The notes below the pieces were generated by a model. The model was not told the origin of the DNA. It did no database searches and was given only the letters and a program-made list of their open reading frames with translations. A program made the translations under genes and the position numbers. From Candidatus Woykebacteria bacterium RBG_13_40_15 (GTDB lineage: Bacteria > Patescibacteria > Microgenomatia > Woykebacterales > RBG-16-39-9b), in contig MHCP01000015.1 in NCBI GenBank assembly GCA_001816655.1, positions 8,827 through 72,826 of the forward strand: 64,000 nucleotides of DNA, read 5' to 3'. Within the stretch, counting starts at the first letter, position 1, and every line of letters starts with the position of its first letter. Shown one piece after another: positions 23,644 through 31,582 of the stretch.

Positions 23644-25458
23644 ATGACATTTAATATTTTTGGAAAAAAACAAAAAACACAACCAGAAAATCCCAATCTA
23701 CAAAGTACCCGAGACAAAACCGCGAGATTCCTTGGTACTGGAATGGTTGATGTAAAGGATGTTATTGCACCAGCAGCAATACAGGTCGAGTTTGATCATG
23801 TAAAAATCGGCGAAACATATTTTAGAACCCTTTTAGTTGCTGGTTACCCCAGATTTATAGGAGCTAACTGGCTTGCCCCTTTAATCAACTTTGATCACAC
23901 TCTTGATCTTTCCTTTTTCTACTACCCTGTAGAAACCAGGGGTATTTTAAGCGATCTGAGACGTAAAATAGCAGAAATGGAAGCAACAATCGAATCTGAT
24001 TTGGAATCTGGTAGGGTCCTTGATCCAGCCATTAGGGCCTCCCTTGAAGATGCCCAAGAGTTGCAGGAGCAGCTGGCTACTGGAATTGAAAGGTTTTTTC
24101 AGTTTTCCTTTTATATCAAAATACCCGCAAATAGTTTGGAGGAATTAAATAAAATAACGCGGGAGGTGGAAGCTGTTGCTGGATCCTTGTTGATAATAAC
24201 TAAACACGCAAGCTTGCAACAAGAGCAGGGATTTCAAAATACCTTACCTTACTTTTCCGACAAATTATTCTCAATTAGAAACATGGATACAATAAGTCTT
24301 GCCACAACCTTCCCCTTTACAAGTTCCGAATTAACGGCAGACGAGGGTGTCCTCTACGGAATAAATGAGCATAATGGATCCCTAGTTATTTTTGACCGTT
24401 TCTCGCTAGAAAATGCTAACAGTGTTGTTTTTGCAAAATCGGGAGCAGGAAAAAGCTATCTAGTTAAGTTGGAGGCTTTGCGCTCTTTAATGTTTGGTAC
24501 CGAAATAATCATCATCGACCCTGAAGATGAGTACAAAGATCTAGCGGTGACCATCGGCGGTGAATATATAAAATTCGCCCAAAATCAGCCGGCAAAAATT
24601 AACCCATTTGACCTTTCCGGAATCTATGAAGAAGGGGAGAATGAGCTTGGATTAAAGATCTTATCCCTTCACGCTCTTTTTCGAATAATGTTAGGGGAAC
24701 TTACTCCTACCGAAGATGCCATTCTTGATCGGGCCTTAATAACTACTTATAAACTCAAGGGGGTTACTCCAGATCCTGCAACACAAACTAAAGAACCTCC
24801 AATTTTGGCCGATTTATACAATGTGCTGCAGAATATGGCGGAGTCTTCAGCAAGGGAAATGGCGCAAAGGCTGGAAAAATTCATAAAAGGCTCGCTCTCT
24901 GGTATTTTTGACCAGCCTAGTACAGTTAACTTGTCCAACTCATTCACAGTTTTCTCCATTAGAGAGCTCGAAGACGAGCTGCGTCCTATTGCTATGTTCA
25001 TTGTCCTTGATCATATCTGGACTAAGATTAAGAGGGATAGAAAAAAGAGACTTCTTGTAGTGGACGAGGCTTGGTATTTAATGAAATACCAAGATTCTGC
25101 TTCATTTATGTATTCTATGGCAAAGAGGGCTCGTAAATACAACTTGGGGGTAACAACTATCACGCAGGATGTTGAGGATTTTTTGAACAGTGACTACGGT
25201 AAAGCAATTGTTACGAACTCTTCCATCCAAGTTTTGCTTAAGCAGAGCCCGGCTGCAATTGATAAAATTGTTGAAGTATTTTATTTATCGGCTGGTGAAA
25301 AAAATCTTTTACTTTCGTCAGATATTGGTGAGGGGCTGTTCTTTGTAGGCCCCAATCATGTAGCAATTAGGATCCAGGCGTCGCCTGATGAACACATGCT
25401 TTTAACACGCGGGCAGCAAACTCCCAAACCCACGGAAGAGCCGCCTAAGGCTCAATAA
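23644..25458 (+). CDS. virB4: VirB4-family T4SS ATPase
   Basis: 604 residues. The Walker A motif AKSGAGKSY is at 264-272, the RecA-like core runs to about 560, and Walker B LLVVDEAWYLM is at about 470-480, followed by TTITQDVEDF with the Gln sensor. It energises pilus biogenesis and substrate transfer. The N-terminal TraC-like part is in the preceding gene. The stop overlaps the convergent recF stop by 14 bases. No VirD4 coupling protein or relaxase is present in the window. Confidence 0.93.
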   Translation: MTFNIFGKKQKTQPENPNLQSTRDKTARFLGTGMVDVKDVIAPAAIQVEFDHVKIGETYFRTLLVAGYPRFIGANWLAPLINFDHTLDLSFFYYPVETRGILSDLRRKIAEMEATIESDLESGRVLDPAIRASLEDAQELQEQLATGIERFFQFSFYIKIPANSLEELNKITREVEAVAGSLLIITKHASLQQEQGFQNTLPYFSDKLFSIRNMDTISLATTFPFTSSELTADEGVLYGINEHNGSLVIFDRFSLENANSVVFAKSGAGKSYLVKLEALRSLMFGTEIIIIDPEDEYKDLAVTIGGEYIKFAQNQPAKINPFDLSGIYEEGENELGLKILSLHALFRIMLGELTPTEDAILDRALITTYKLKGVTPDPATQTKEPPILADLYNVLQNMAESSAREMAQRLEKFIKGSLSGIFDQPSTVNLSNSFTVFSIRELEDELRPIAMFIVLDHIWTKIKRDRKKRLLVVDEAWYLMKYQDSASFMYSMAKRARKYNLGVTTITQDVEDFLNSDYGKAIVTNSSIQVLLKQSPAAIDKIVEVFYLSAGEKNLLLSSDIGEGLFFVGPNHVAIRIQASPDEHMLLTRGQQTPKPTEEPPKAQ

Positions 25459-26542
25459 TTTTTCCATCAACCATATTTAATACACGGGCCCGCTTTTTAA
25501 ATTCCGCTGTTAGAAGATCGAGGCTCGTGGTCGTAATTAATATCTGGCGTGCGCTAATGTGAGTAAGGAGCAGCCCCCTGTTCTTTTCGTCAAGTTCGCT
25601 CGTAACATCGTCGAGAAGTATTACCGGAGGCTCGCCGAAAATTCGCGAAAAAAGCTGGGCTTGGGCAAGGTTCAATAAAATTATGGCTTGGCGTTTTTCT
25701 GCTCTGGAACCAAAGGGGCCTAAATCTTTCTCCAAAATTGATTGTCCTAACTCTTCCTCTACAACTAGTTTGAGGTCGTCTCTGTGTGGGCCAAAAGTAG
25801 TCATTATTAACCGCCGTTCTACACCTCGTTTATTTTTAAGGGCTCGTAAGAACTCTTTCTTACTTAGTCCCTCACTCTCTAGATTAATTGGGACCGTGTA
25901 TTCAATACGAGCATTTTTTCCTATCGTTCCTTTTGAGATTTTATTTAGAATTCTATTTAAACTGCTTATTTCTTTTTCGCGCTCCTGCCAAAGTTTTATG
26001 CCGTACTTGGCAAGAAGCCTATCCCATGTTTCAAGTTGTTCCTCAGTCGCATTTCCACCGGAGATTTTGAGAAGCTTGTTCCGATTAATCAGGGTTTTAT
26101 TGTAATTAATCAAATTGAAAAGGTAACCTCGATTTATTGTTGCGATTAATTTGTCCAGCCAAACCCTTCTAGCGGCTGGTGGCCCTCCAATTAGTTCTAT
26201 TTCTCCTGGGTGAAAAAGGACTGTTGCTAGCCTGCCCAAAAGATAAGTAGCTGGCTTTGTTTTATTATTGATTATTATCTTGGTTTCTCCCTCTCGGTAA
26301 AGGAATATACGAATACTACCCTTACTAGTCTCACCGAATATCTCAGCGTTACTCTCGTTCCAATTGATCGCCTCGCTTCTTGTTCCATGAAACGGTTTGC
26401 CATAAGAGAGCAAATAAACAGCCTCGATGAGGTTTGTTTTCCCCTGACCATTGCCTCCAACAACAATTGTTACTCCGCTACCCAATTGTAGGTCGGAAAT
26501 ATCTAGATTTCGGAAGTTTCTTATGGAAAGGGTTTTCAACAT
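25445..26542 (-). CDS. recF: DNA replication and repair protein RecF
   Basis: 365 residues, SMC-like ABC ATPase. Walker A is GGNGQGKTN at 29-37. The C-terminal signature and Walker B region is KRQAIILLNLAQAQLF...PPVILLDDVTSELD. RecF loads RecA at gaps together with RecO and RecR. It starts one base after the dnaN stop, the classic dnaA-dnaN-recF order. No gyrB follows; the T4SS locus converges on it instead. Confidence 0.93.
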   Translation of the reverse strand: MLKTLSIRNFRNLDISDLQLGSGVTIVVGGNGQGKTNLIEAVYLLSYGKPFHGTRSEAINWNESNAEIFGETSKGSIRIFLYREGETKIIINNKTKPATYLLGRLATVLFHPGEIELIGGPPAARRVWLDKLIATINRGYLFNLINYNKTLINRNKLLKISGGNATEEQLETWDRLLAKYGIKLWQEREKEISSLNRILNKISKGTIGKNARIEYTVPINLESEGLSKKEFLRALKNKRGVERRLIMTTFGPHRDDLKLVVEEELGQSILEKDLGPFGSRAEKRQAIILLNLAQAQLFSRIFGEPPVILLDDVTSELDEKNRGLLLTHISARQILITTTSLDLLTAEFKKRARVLNMVDGKIIEP

Positions 26543-27643
26543 TTAACTTTGCGGGCGGACAGGCATGATTACAAAACTAAGATTCTTTTTGTCCCTGCCG
26601 CGGAAGATGGCAGCACTTGTACTTCCACTAAGGGACATCGTCATCTGCTCGTCCTTAATAGCGGAGAGGCTCTCGAGCAGAAACCGCGAATTGAAAGCCA
26701 GGGTCATTTTTTCGCCATCAATATTAGCGTGCATCTCTGTCTCGGCATCTCCCACTTGGCTGGTGGCTCCTGTTAATTTAAGCTTTCCTGCGCCAAGCTC
26801 AATCTTAACTACATTACCAACATCTCGGGCAAACAAGGCCCCCAATTTTACAGCATTTACCAGCGCTTTCGTGCTAACAGTCACTGTGGAGCAAAAGGCT
26901 GTTGGTATTATTTGTTCAAAACTTGGATAGGCTCCTTCTAGGAGTCTGCTTATAATAATTAGGTTTCTAGTCTCAATTTTTGCCTGGTTTTTTTCTTTGT
27001 CAACAGATAGTTGCACCGTCTCGTCTTCTTGGTCGGCAACGGCTTTGACGGTTTCCTGAAGGGCTCTTGATGGGATTAATACCTCGAAATCACCAGAGCC
27101 TGTTATTTCATTTTTGCCTAGCCTGTAACCGTCCGTAGCGACAAAAACCAATTTACTAGCAGACCCTTTTATAAGTATCCCTGTTAGCACAGGGCGGCCT
27201 TCCTCAGCCGCCGCACAGAAAATAACCGAGGATACGGTATTTAAAAAGGTTTGCCTCTCCAATTCTAAGGTGGACGCGGATTCAAATGTAGTAACTTTCG
27301 GAAACTCGCTTGGGTTTATTGTGGAAAGGGTTGCTTTGGAGTCGCCCGACTCTAGTAATACGCTATCCTTTACAGTTTTAATGGTGAGCTGCTCGTTTGT
27401 GGCGGCCTGACAAAAGTCAACCAAAAGTCTGGCAGGAACGGTAGTTTCTCCATTTTCCTCAATTTTTACACTCATTTGTTTTATGATTGTTGTTTCTAAA
27501 TTGGTTCCGGTTATTTTAAGCATGCCGGAGTTTGCTTCCAGTAAAAGATTTCCCAATACGGGTAAACTTAAACGTGTTGTTATTGCTTGTGAAACAAGAG
27601 ACGCTGCCTTTAAAAGTGTTTCTCTGTTAGTGACTAACTTCAT
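26543..27643 (-). CDS. dnaN: DNA polymerase III beta sliding clamp
   Basis: 366 residues with the three-domain clamp pattern. It begins MKLVTNRETLLKAASLVSQAI, contains GRPVLTGILIKGSASKLVFVATDGYRLG in domain 2, and ends with FVIMPVRPQS, the usual clamp C-terminus. It forms the dimeric processivity ring of the replisome. It lies 105 bases downstream of dnaA and directly upstream of recF. Confidence 0.96.
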   Translation of the reverse strand: MKLVTNRETLLKAASLVSQAITTRLSLPVLGNLLLEANSGMLKITGTNLETTIIKQMSVKIEENGETTVPARLLVDFCQAATNEQLTIKTVKDSVLLESGDSKATLSTINPSEFPKVTTFESASTLELERQTFLNTVSSVIFCAAAEEGRPVLTGILIKGSASKLVFVATDGYRLGKNEITGSGDFEVLIPSRALQETVKAVADQEDETVQLSVDKEKNQAKIETRNLIIISRLLEGAYPSFEQIIPTAFCSTVTVSTKALVNAVKLGALFARDVGNVVKIELGAGKLKLTGATSQVGDAETEMHANIDGEKMTLAFNSRFLLESLSAIKDEQMTMSLSGSTSAAIFRGRDKKNLSFVIMPVRPQS

Positions 27644-27748
27644 TTTTATTACTTAATATTAATAATAGTCGTAGTAATAGAGGCAGAAAAAAGTAAATTT
27701 TATACTACAACAAGCAGGGGAAAGGTTTGTGGAAAAACGCAAAAGTTA
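27644..27748. other. dnaA-dnaN spacer, possible origin element
   Basis: A very AT-rich 105-base spacer (TTAATATTAATAATAG near 27655) with one near-consensus DnaA box, TGTGGAAAA at 27728-27736 (one mismatch from TGTGGATAA). No cluster of boxes is visible here or upstream of dnaA. Confidence 0.35.
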
Positions 27749-29110
27749 TTAACCACCAAGGGCCTTATCCTTGACCTCTGCAACTATTCTACCAATTTCC
27801 CCATCCTTTTCCACTAGGTTTTCCACCTTGCTGACAGAATAAATTACCGTGGTGTGGTCCCTACCCCCTAAAAGAGAGGCGATCTCGTTAAAAGAAAGCC
27901 CCACCTCAGTGCGTAGTAAGTACATTGCTACTTGCCGGGGAAAAACACACTCTTTGCCCCTTTTTACGCCCCGTAAGTCCGATAAACTAAGAGAGAAAAA
28001 CCTAGCTATTTCGGCCAATATTTCTTCCGCGGAGGGCTTCTTTGGGGGATCCAAATTAATTGAGTTTTTTACGAGCTCCTCATTTATAGCTCGTCCAGTA
28101 AGCTTTGCAATAGCAAGCAACCGTAGTAATCCACCCTCCAAAGACCGAACGCTTGGGCCTAAACGCTCCGCCATAAAGCGAATTGTGGGAAAATCTATTG
28201 AAGCCCCTTCCGAATGCGCCTTTGCCAGCAGAATTGCCTCTCTTAGTTCCAGGTCGGGGGTTTCTATCTTGACTACCATACCACCAGAAAACCTGTTTCT
28301 CAACCGCTCATGTAGATTTGAAAGTTGTGCTGGATCACGATCGCAACAAAGAATAATCTGTTTACCACGACCGTGCAGATGATTAAAAGTGTGAAAAAAT
28401 TCTTCTTGAGTGCTTTCTCTCCCAGCTATAAACTGAATATCATCAATAAGCAAGAGATCCACGGCCCGATATTTGGCCCGAAAATCTACAGTTTGCCGTT
28501 TTTGAATAGCTTCAATCATATCGTTGGTAAAAGTCTCGCTTGAGGAATAAATTACCCGGCTAGGGTTTCGGCGAAGAATTACTCCCTGGCCAATCGCCTG
28601 CAGGAGGTGGGTCTTTCCCACCCCAACCCCACCGTAGATTAAAAGCGGATTGTAACGCTCAAAGGGGGAGTCGACAACGGCTTTGGCAACAGCGTAAGCA
28701 AGTTGATTAGATTGGCCGACGATAAAATCTGCGAACGAATATTTTGGATTTATATTGGAAACAACCAAGGACTCCTTGATTGTTGAGGAAGCAGCGTCCT
28801 CAAACAAAGGTATGGCCAGCTCCGGATTTTTCGGCTCCTTCACTTTTGGCGCCTCAAGCCCTTTTGCGGAAACCGTGAAGACTAAGGTCGCAGATGCCCC
28901 GGAGATACGCTCAACAATTTCCTTTATTTGCCCTAAGTATCGTTCTTCAATCCATGTTTTATTGTATGGGCTAGAGCAACCAATTTCCACAACACCGTCC
29001 TTGAGAGACAATACTCCAGTCTTGCCCTTAAACCAAGTTTGAAAGTTGGCGGCGGACAATGTTAATTGTAATTCAGTTAAAACCGATTCCCAAAGGGATT
29101 TTTCATCCAT
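27749..29110 (-). CDS. dnaA: Chromosomal replication initiator DnaA
   Basis: 453 residues with all four domains: N-terminal domain I (WESVLTELQLTLSAANFQTWFKG), a linker, AAA+ core with Walker A GGVGVGKTH (160-168) and Walker B LLLIDDIQF (219-227), and the C-terminal DNA-binding signature GGRDHTTVIYS. It melts the origin and loads the helicase. It is divergent from rpmH, which marks the origin region of the chromosome. Confidence 0.97.
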   Translation of the reverse strand: MDEKSLWESVLTELQLTLSAANFQTWFKGKTGVLSLKDGVVEIGCSSPYNKTWIEERYLGQIKEIVERISGASATLVFTVSAKGLEAPKVKEPKNPELAIPLFEDAASSTIKESLVVSNINPKYSFADFIVGQSNQLAYAVAKAVVDSPFERYNPLLIYGGVGVGKTHLLQAIGQGVILRRNPSRVIYSSSETFTNDMIEAIQKRQTVDFRAKYRAVDLLLIDDIQFIAGRESTQEEFFHTFNHLHGRGKQIILCCDRDPAQLSNLHERLRNRFSGGMVVKIETPDLELREAILLAKAHSEGASIDFPTIRFMAERLGPSVRSLEGGLLRLLAIAKLTGRAINEELVKNSINLDPPKKPSAEEILAEIARFFSLSLSDLRGVKRGKECVFPRQVAMYLLRTEVGLSFNEIASLLGGRDHTTVIYSVSKVENLVEKDGEIGRIVAEVKDKALGG

Positions 29111-29175
29111 AAGTGCGCATTAAATTAGGCAGGAGACATCAGGAAAAGCTAGCCCTCGAGATTAGGGGCCCTACT

Positions 29176-29206
29176 ATAATAGCAAGCGGGTTTAAGGAGC
29201 GGTCAA
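29176..29206 (-). promoter_or_regulatory. dnaA: Candidate dnaA promoter
   Basis: Reverse-strand TTGACC (29201-29206) and TATTAT (29176-29181) with a 19-base spacer, 65 bases upstream of the dnaA ATG. The spacer is longer than ideal. Confidence 0.4.
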
Positions 29207-29268
29207 GATACTAAAAATATAGCAAACTAGATCGCCCACTTTTTATGAGGCTAAAAACTATTTTCGAA

Positions 29269-29297
29269 TTGACAAACCGAGTTTGGGGCCATATACT
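29269..29297 (+). promoter_or_regulatory. rpmH: rpmH operon promoter
   Basis: TTGACA at 29269-29274 and TATACT at 29292-29297 with a 17-base spacer, 22 bases before the rpmH ATG. The leader is short. Confidence 0.75.
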
Positions 29298-29319
29298 CTA
29301 ACAGAAAAATTGAGGACAA

Positions 29320-29457
29320 ATGCCTAAACGAACATATCAGCCAAAGAAATTAAAAAGAAAAAAGAAACACGGTTTCCTATCAAAGATGGCAAATAAAAGT
29401 GGTAGGTCAGTTATAAGTAAACGCCGCTTAAAGGGGCGTAGACGGCTCGCGATCTAA
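29320..29457 (+). CDS. rpmH: 50S ribosomal protein L34
   Basis: 45 residues beginning MPKRTYQPKKLKRKKKHGFL and ending KRRLKGRRRLAI, a complete match to the short, very basic L34 pattern. TGAGGAC precedes the ATG. It is the first gene of the conserved rpmH-rnpA-yidD-yidC-jag operon next to the origin. Confidence 0.97.
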   Translation: MPKRTYQPKKLKRKKKHGFLSKMANKSGRSVISKRRLKGRRRLAI

Positions 29458-29459
29458 TT

Positions 29460-29792
29460 ATGCTACCGGAAAAATTTAGATTAAAGATAGGCCAGAGTAA
29501 TTATCGTAATTGGGTTGGAAAAAAAGAAGTCTACACGCCACTTTTTAAATTGATTTATAGAAAAAAGGTAAGCCGGTCTGATACAAAAATTGGTTTCGTT
29601 GTCACTGGAAAAATTGGAAAAGCCACAAAGCGAAATAAAATTCGTAGATGGCTATCCGAAGTGGTTAAAGACAGCATCGAAAGATTCCCAAAAGGAACGG
29701 AAGCGGTATTTATAGTTTCAATACCAAAGGAAGAAATTACGTATGAAAAAATTGTTGACTGGGTCGATAAAATTTTACCAAGAATTTATTAG
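29460..29792 (+). CDS. rnpA: Ribonuclease P protein component
   Basis: 110 residues with the RNase P protein signature KIGKATKRNKIRRWLSEVV (RNR motif) and a beta core with IGFVVTGK. It binds the RNase P RNA to process tRNA 5' ends. It starts 2 bases after rpmH and overlaps yidD by 50 bases. The N-terminus is unusually divergent (LKIGQSNYRNWVGKKEVY). Confidence 0.93.
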   Translation: MLPEKFRLKIGQSNYRNWVGKKEVYTPLFKLIYRKKVSRSDTKIGFVVTGKIGKATKRNKIRRWLSEVVKDSIERFPKGTEAVFIVSIPKEEITYEKIVDWVDKILPRIY

Positions 29793-29967
29793 CCTATTTC
29801 TTAAACTAGGCTTCCCTGCAGGAAGATGTCGTTATAGGCCAACCTGTTCGGAATACACAAAGAGGGCAATTGAAAAATTCGGGCCATTAAGAGGAGTTGG
29901 CCTTGGCCTTAAACGGATTGTTAAATGCAACCCCTTTTCGGTCGGGGGGTTTGATCCCATACCATGA
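29743..29967 (+). CDS. yidD: Membrane protein insertion efficiency factor YidD
   Basis: 74 residues with the family signature FYQEFISLF...GRCRYRPTCSEYTKRAIEKFGPLRGVGLGLKRIVKCNPFSVGGFDPIP. YidD assists YidC-dependent insertion. It lies in the canonical position between rnpA (50-base overlap) and yidC (4-base overlap). Confidence 0.96.
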   Translation: MKKLLTGSIKFYQEFISLFLKLGFPAGRCRYRPTCSEYTKRAIEKFGPLRGVGLGLKRIVKCNPFSVGGFDPIP

Positions 29968-30692
29968 TTAATTTTTTTGTTGATATACTACTTGGTTTAA
30001 ATAGGCTCCTTTTCAACAATCTTGGATTGACTATTATCGTTGTTGGTATTTTATCCAGAGCAGTCTTCCACCCATTTATAATTTCCAGTCTAAGATACAA
30101 CAAAGCTCTTCGCGATTTAAAACCACAATTAGATAGCATAAAGAAAAAGTACGGTAAAGATATTAGAAAGGTTTCGGAGGAGCAGTCCAAGCTTTTTCGA
30201 GCGTCTGGGGTACATCCCGCGGCCGGTGCAATAAGCTGTTTGAGTACCATAACTCAGATAGTCGTTTTTATTATTTTGTACCAAGCTTTAATAAAAGTAA
30301 TTTCCTCCGGGGTTCAGACGAGCTTCCTTTTATGGAATTTAGCCAACCCAGACGTTTATCATATTCAAGGCGTGCCGATTCCTATACCAGGGCTGTTAGT
30401 AATACTTTCAGCATTCGGAACTCTTATCCAATCACAAATGCTTACGCCAGAGACTAAGAAGGCCCCGCCTAAGAAGGGGGAAAAGGGGGATATCTCAGAC
30501 GATTTAATGGCTTGGCAACAACAAACGATGTTTATATTCCCAATTATAATTTTGTTAATTGGACTCCGATTTCCTGCTGGGCTTGTTTTGTACTGGGCTA
30601 TTAGCACTCTTTACGGTATAATTCAGCAGTATCAGGCAAGTGGCTTAGGAGGACTAAAATTATGGCTAGCAAGTCTACCGATAAAAAAATAG
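29964..30692 (+). CDS. yidC: YidC/Oxa1-type membrane insertase
   Basis: 242 residues, the short Oxa1-like form without the large periplasmic domain. The core includes FHPFIISSLRYNKALRDLKPQLDSIKKKYGKD, a cytoplasmic hairpin, then several membrane helices (QIVVFIILYQALI, MFIFPIIILLIGLRFPAGLVLYWAIS). A charged insert EKGDISDDLMAWQQQ precedes the last two helices. It inserts proteins into the cytoplasmic membrane. It overlaps jag by 31 bases. Confidence 0.95.
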   Translation: MINFFVDILLGLNRLLFNNLGLTIIVVGILSRAVFHPFIISSLRYNKALRDLKPQLDSIKKKYGKDIRKVSEEQSKLFRASGVHPAAGAISCLSTITQIVVFIILYQALIKVISSGVQTSFLLWNLANPDVYHIQGVPIPIPGLLVILSAFGTLIQSQMLTPETKKAPPKKGEKGDISDDLMAWQQQTMFIFPIIILLIGLRFPAGLVLYWAISTLYGIIQQYQASGLGGLKLWLASLPIKK

Positions 30693-31141
30693 AAAAGGAA
30701 GCCAAGGAAATTTGTTTAAAGACGCTTTCCTTACTTGGGTTTGATTTAACTCCAAAGATAACAAAAGAAGAAGGAGCAATACACATCGATATAGAGGGGG
30801 AGGATCTTGGTTTATTGATCGGGCAGCACGGATCTAACCTCGAGAGTCTCCAACTTTTAATTGGAATTGCAATTAATAAGAAAGTATCCAGTGGGAAATG
30901 GATACCGGTTCTAATTGATGTTGGGGGGTGGCGTAAACAGCGGGAGGAAGCCATCAAGGCCTTAGTGGAAAGAGCAGCCGAGAAAGTTTCAATGGGCGAC
31001 TCTAAAGCAGAACTTCCCCCCATGTCCCCCGCCCAAAGGAGAGTAGCGCACATTTTTGTTTCTGAACAAAAAGGGTATGTAAGTGAATCTGTTGGGGTAG
31101 GAGAGGATCGAAGAGTAGTTATAAGAAAAGAAAATGGCTGA
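30662..31141 (+). CDS. jag: Jag/KhpB-type KH-R3H RNA-binding protein
   Basis: 159 residues. A KH domain has the loop LLIGQHGSNLESLQLLIGIA. The C-terminal R3H domain reads PPMSPAQRRVAHIFVSEQKGYVSESVGVGEDRRVVIRK. The N-terminal Jag domain of longer homologues is absent. It is an RNA-binding regulator linked to cell division and wall synthesis in Gram-positives, here in its usual place after yidC. It overlaps the next gene by 8 bases. Confidence 0.92.
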   Translation: MASKSTDKKIEKEAKEICLKTLSLLGFDLTPKITKEEGAIHIDIEGEDLGLLIGQHGSNLESLQLLIGIAINKKVSSGKWIPVLIDVGGWRKQREEAIKALVERAAEKVSMGDSKAELPPMSPAQRRVAHIFVSEQKGYVSESVGVGEDRRVVIRKENG

Positions 31142-31580
31142 AAATAATAGAAGCTTAAAGGTTTTTTGTGATGGCGGGGCGCGAGGAAACCCCGGCCCTG
31201 GAGCAGCAGCATGTATAATAACCGATCCTGCGGGGAAAAAGCGTTTTTTATGCGGGAAATATTTAAGTTGGGCTACCAACAACCAGGCAGAATACGGGGC
31301 GGTAAGACTAGCCCTAAAGGTAATAAAAGAAAACTATAAAAAACGCGTAGATGTAAACTTTTTCTTGGATTCAGACTTAGTCGTTAATCAATTATCCGGA
31401 TTATTTAAAGTTAAAAACGCGGCCTTGAGGAGTATTTTATTTGAAATAAGGACGATGGAAGTTTCCCTAGGAAAGGTTTATTATAAACGTGTTCCAAGAG
31501 AAGAAAACGAGGAAGCAGATCGGCTAGTAAATAAGGTTATTGATGAAAAGAAAGATTTGAGGGAGACTGCTTCTATTTAA
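31134..31580 (+). CDS. Ribonuclease HI-family protein
   Basis: 148 residues with the RNase H fold and four acidic positions: FCDGGARGNPGPGAAA, NNQAEYGAVRLAL, LDSDLVVNQL, and EENEEADRLVNKV. It resembles the RnhA-like family often annotated as reverse-transcriptase-like. It would cleave RNA in RNA-DNA hybrids. It is the last gene of the rpmH operon, overlapping jag. All catalytic acids are present. Confidence 0.9.
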   Translation: MAENNRSLKVFCDGGARGNPGPGAAACIITDPAGKKRFLCGKYLSWATNNQAEYGAVRLALKVIKENYKKRVDVNFFLDSDLVVNQLSGLFKVKNAALRSILFEIRTMEVSLGKVYYKRVPREENEEADRLVNKVIDEKKDLRETASI

Positions 31581-31582
31581 AA

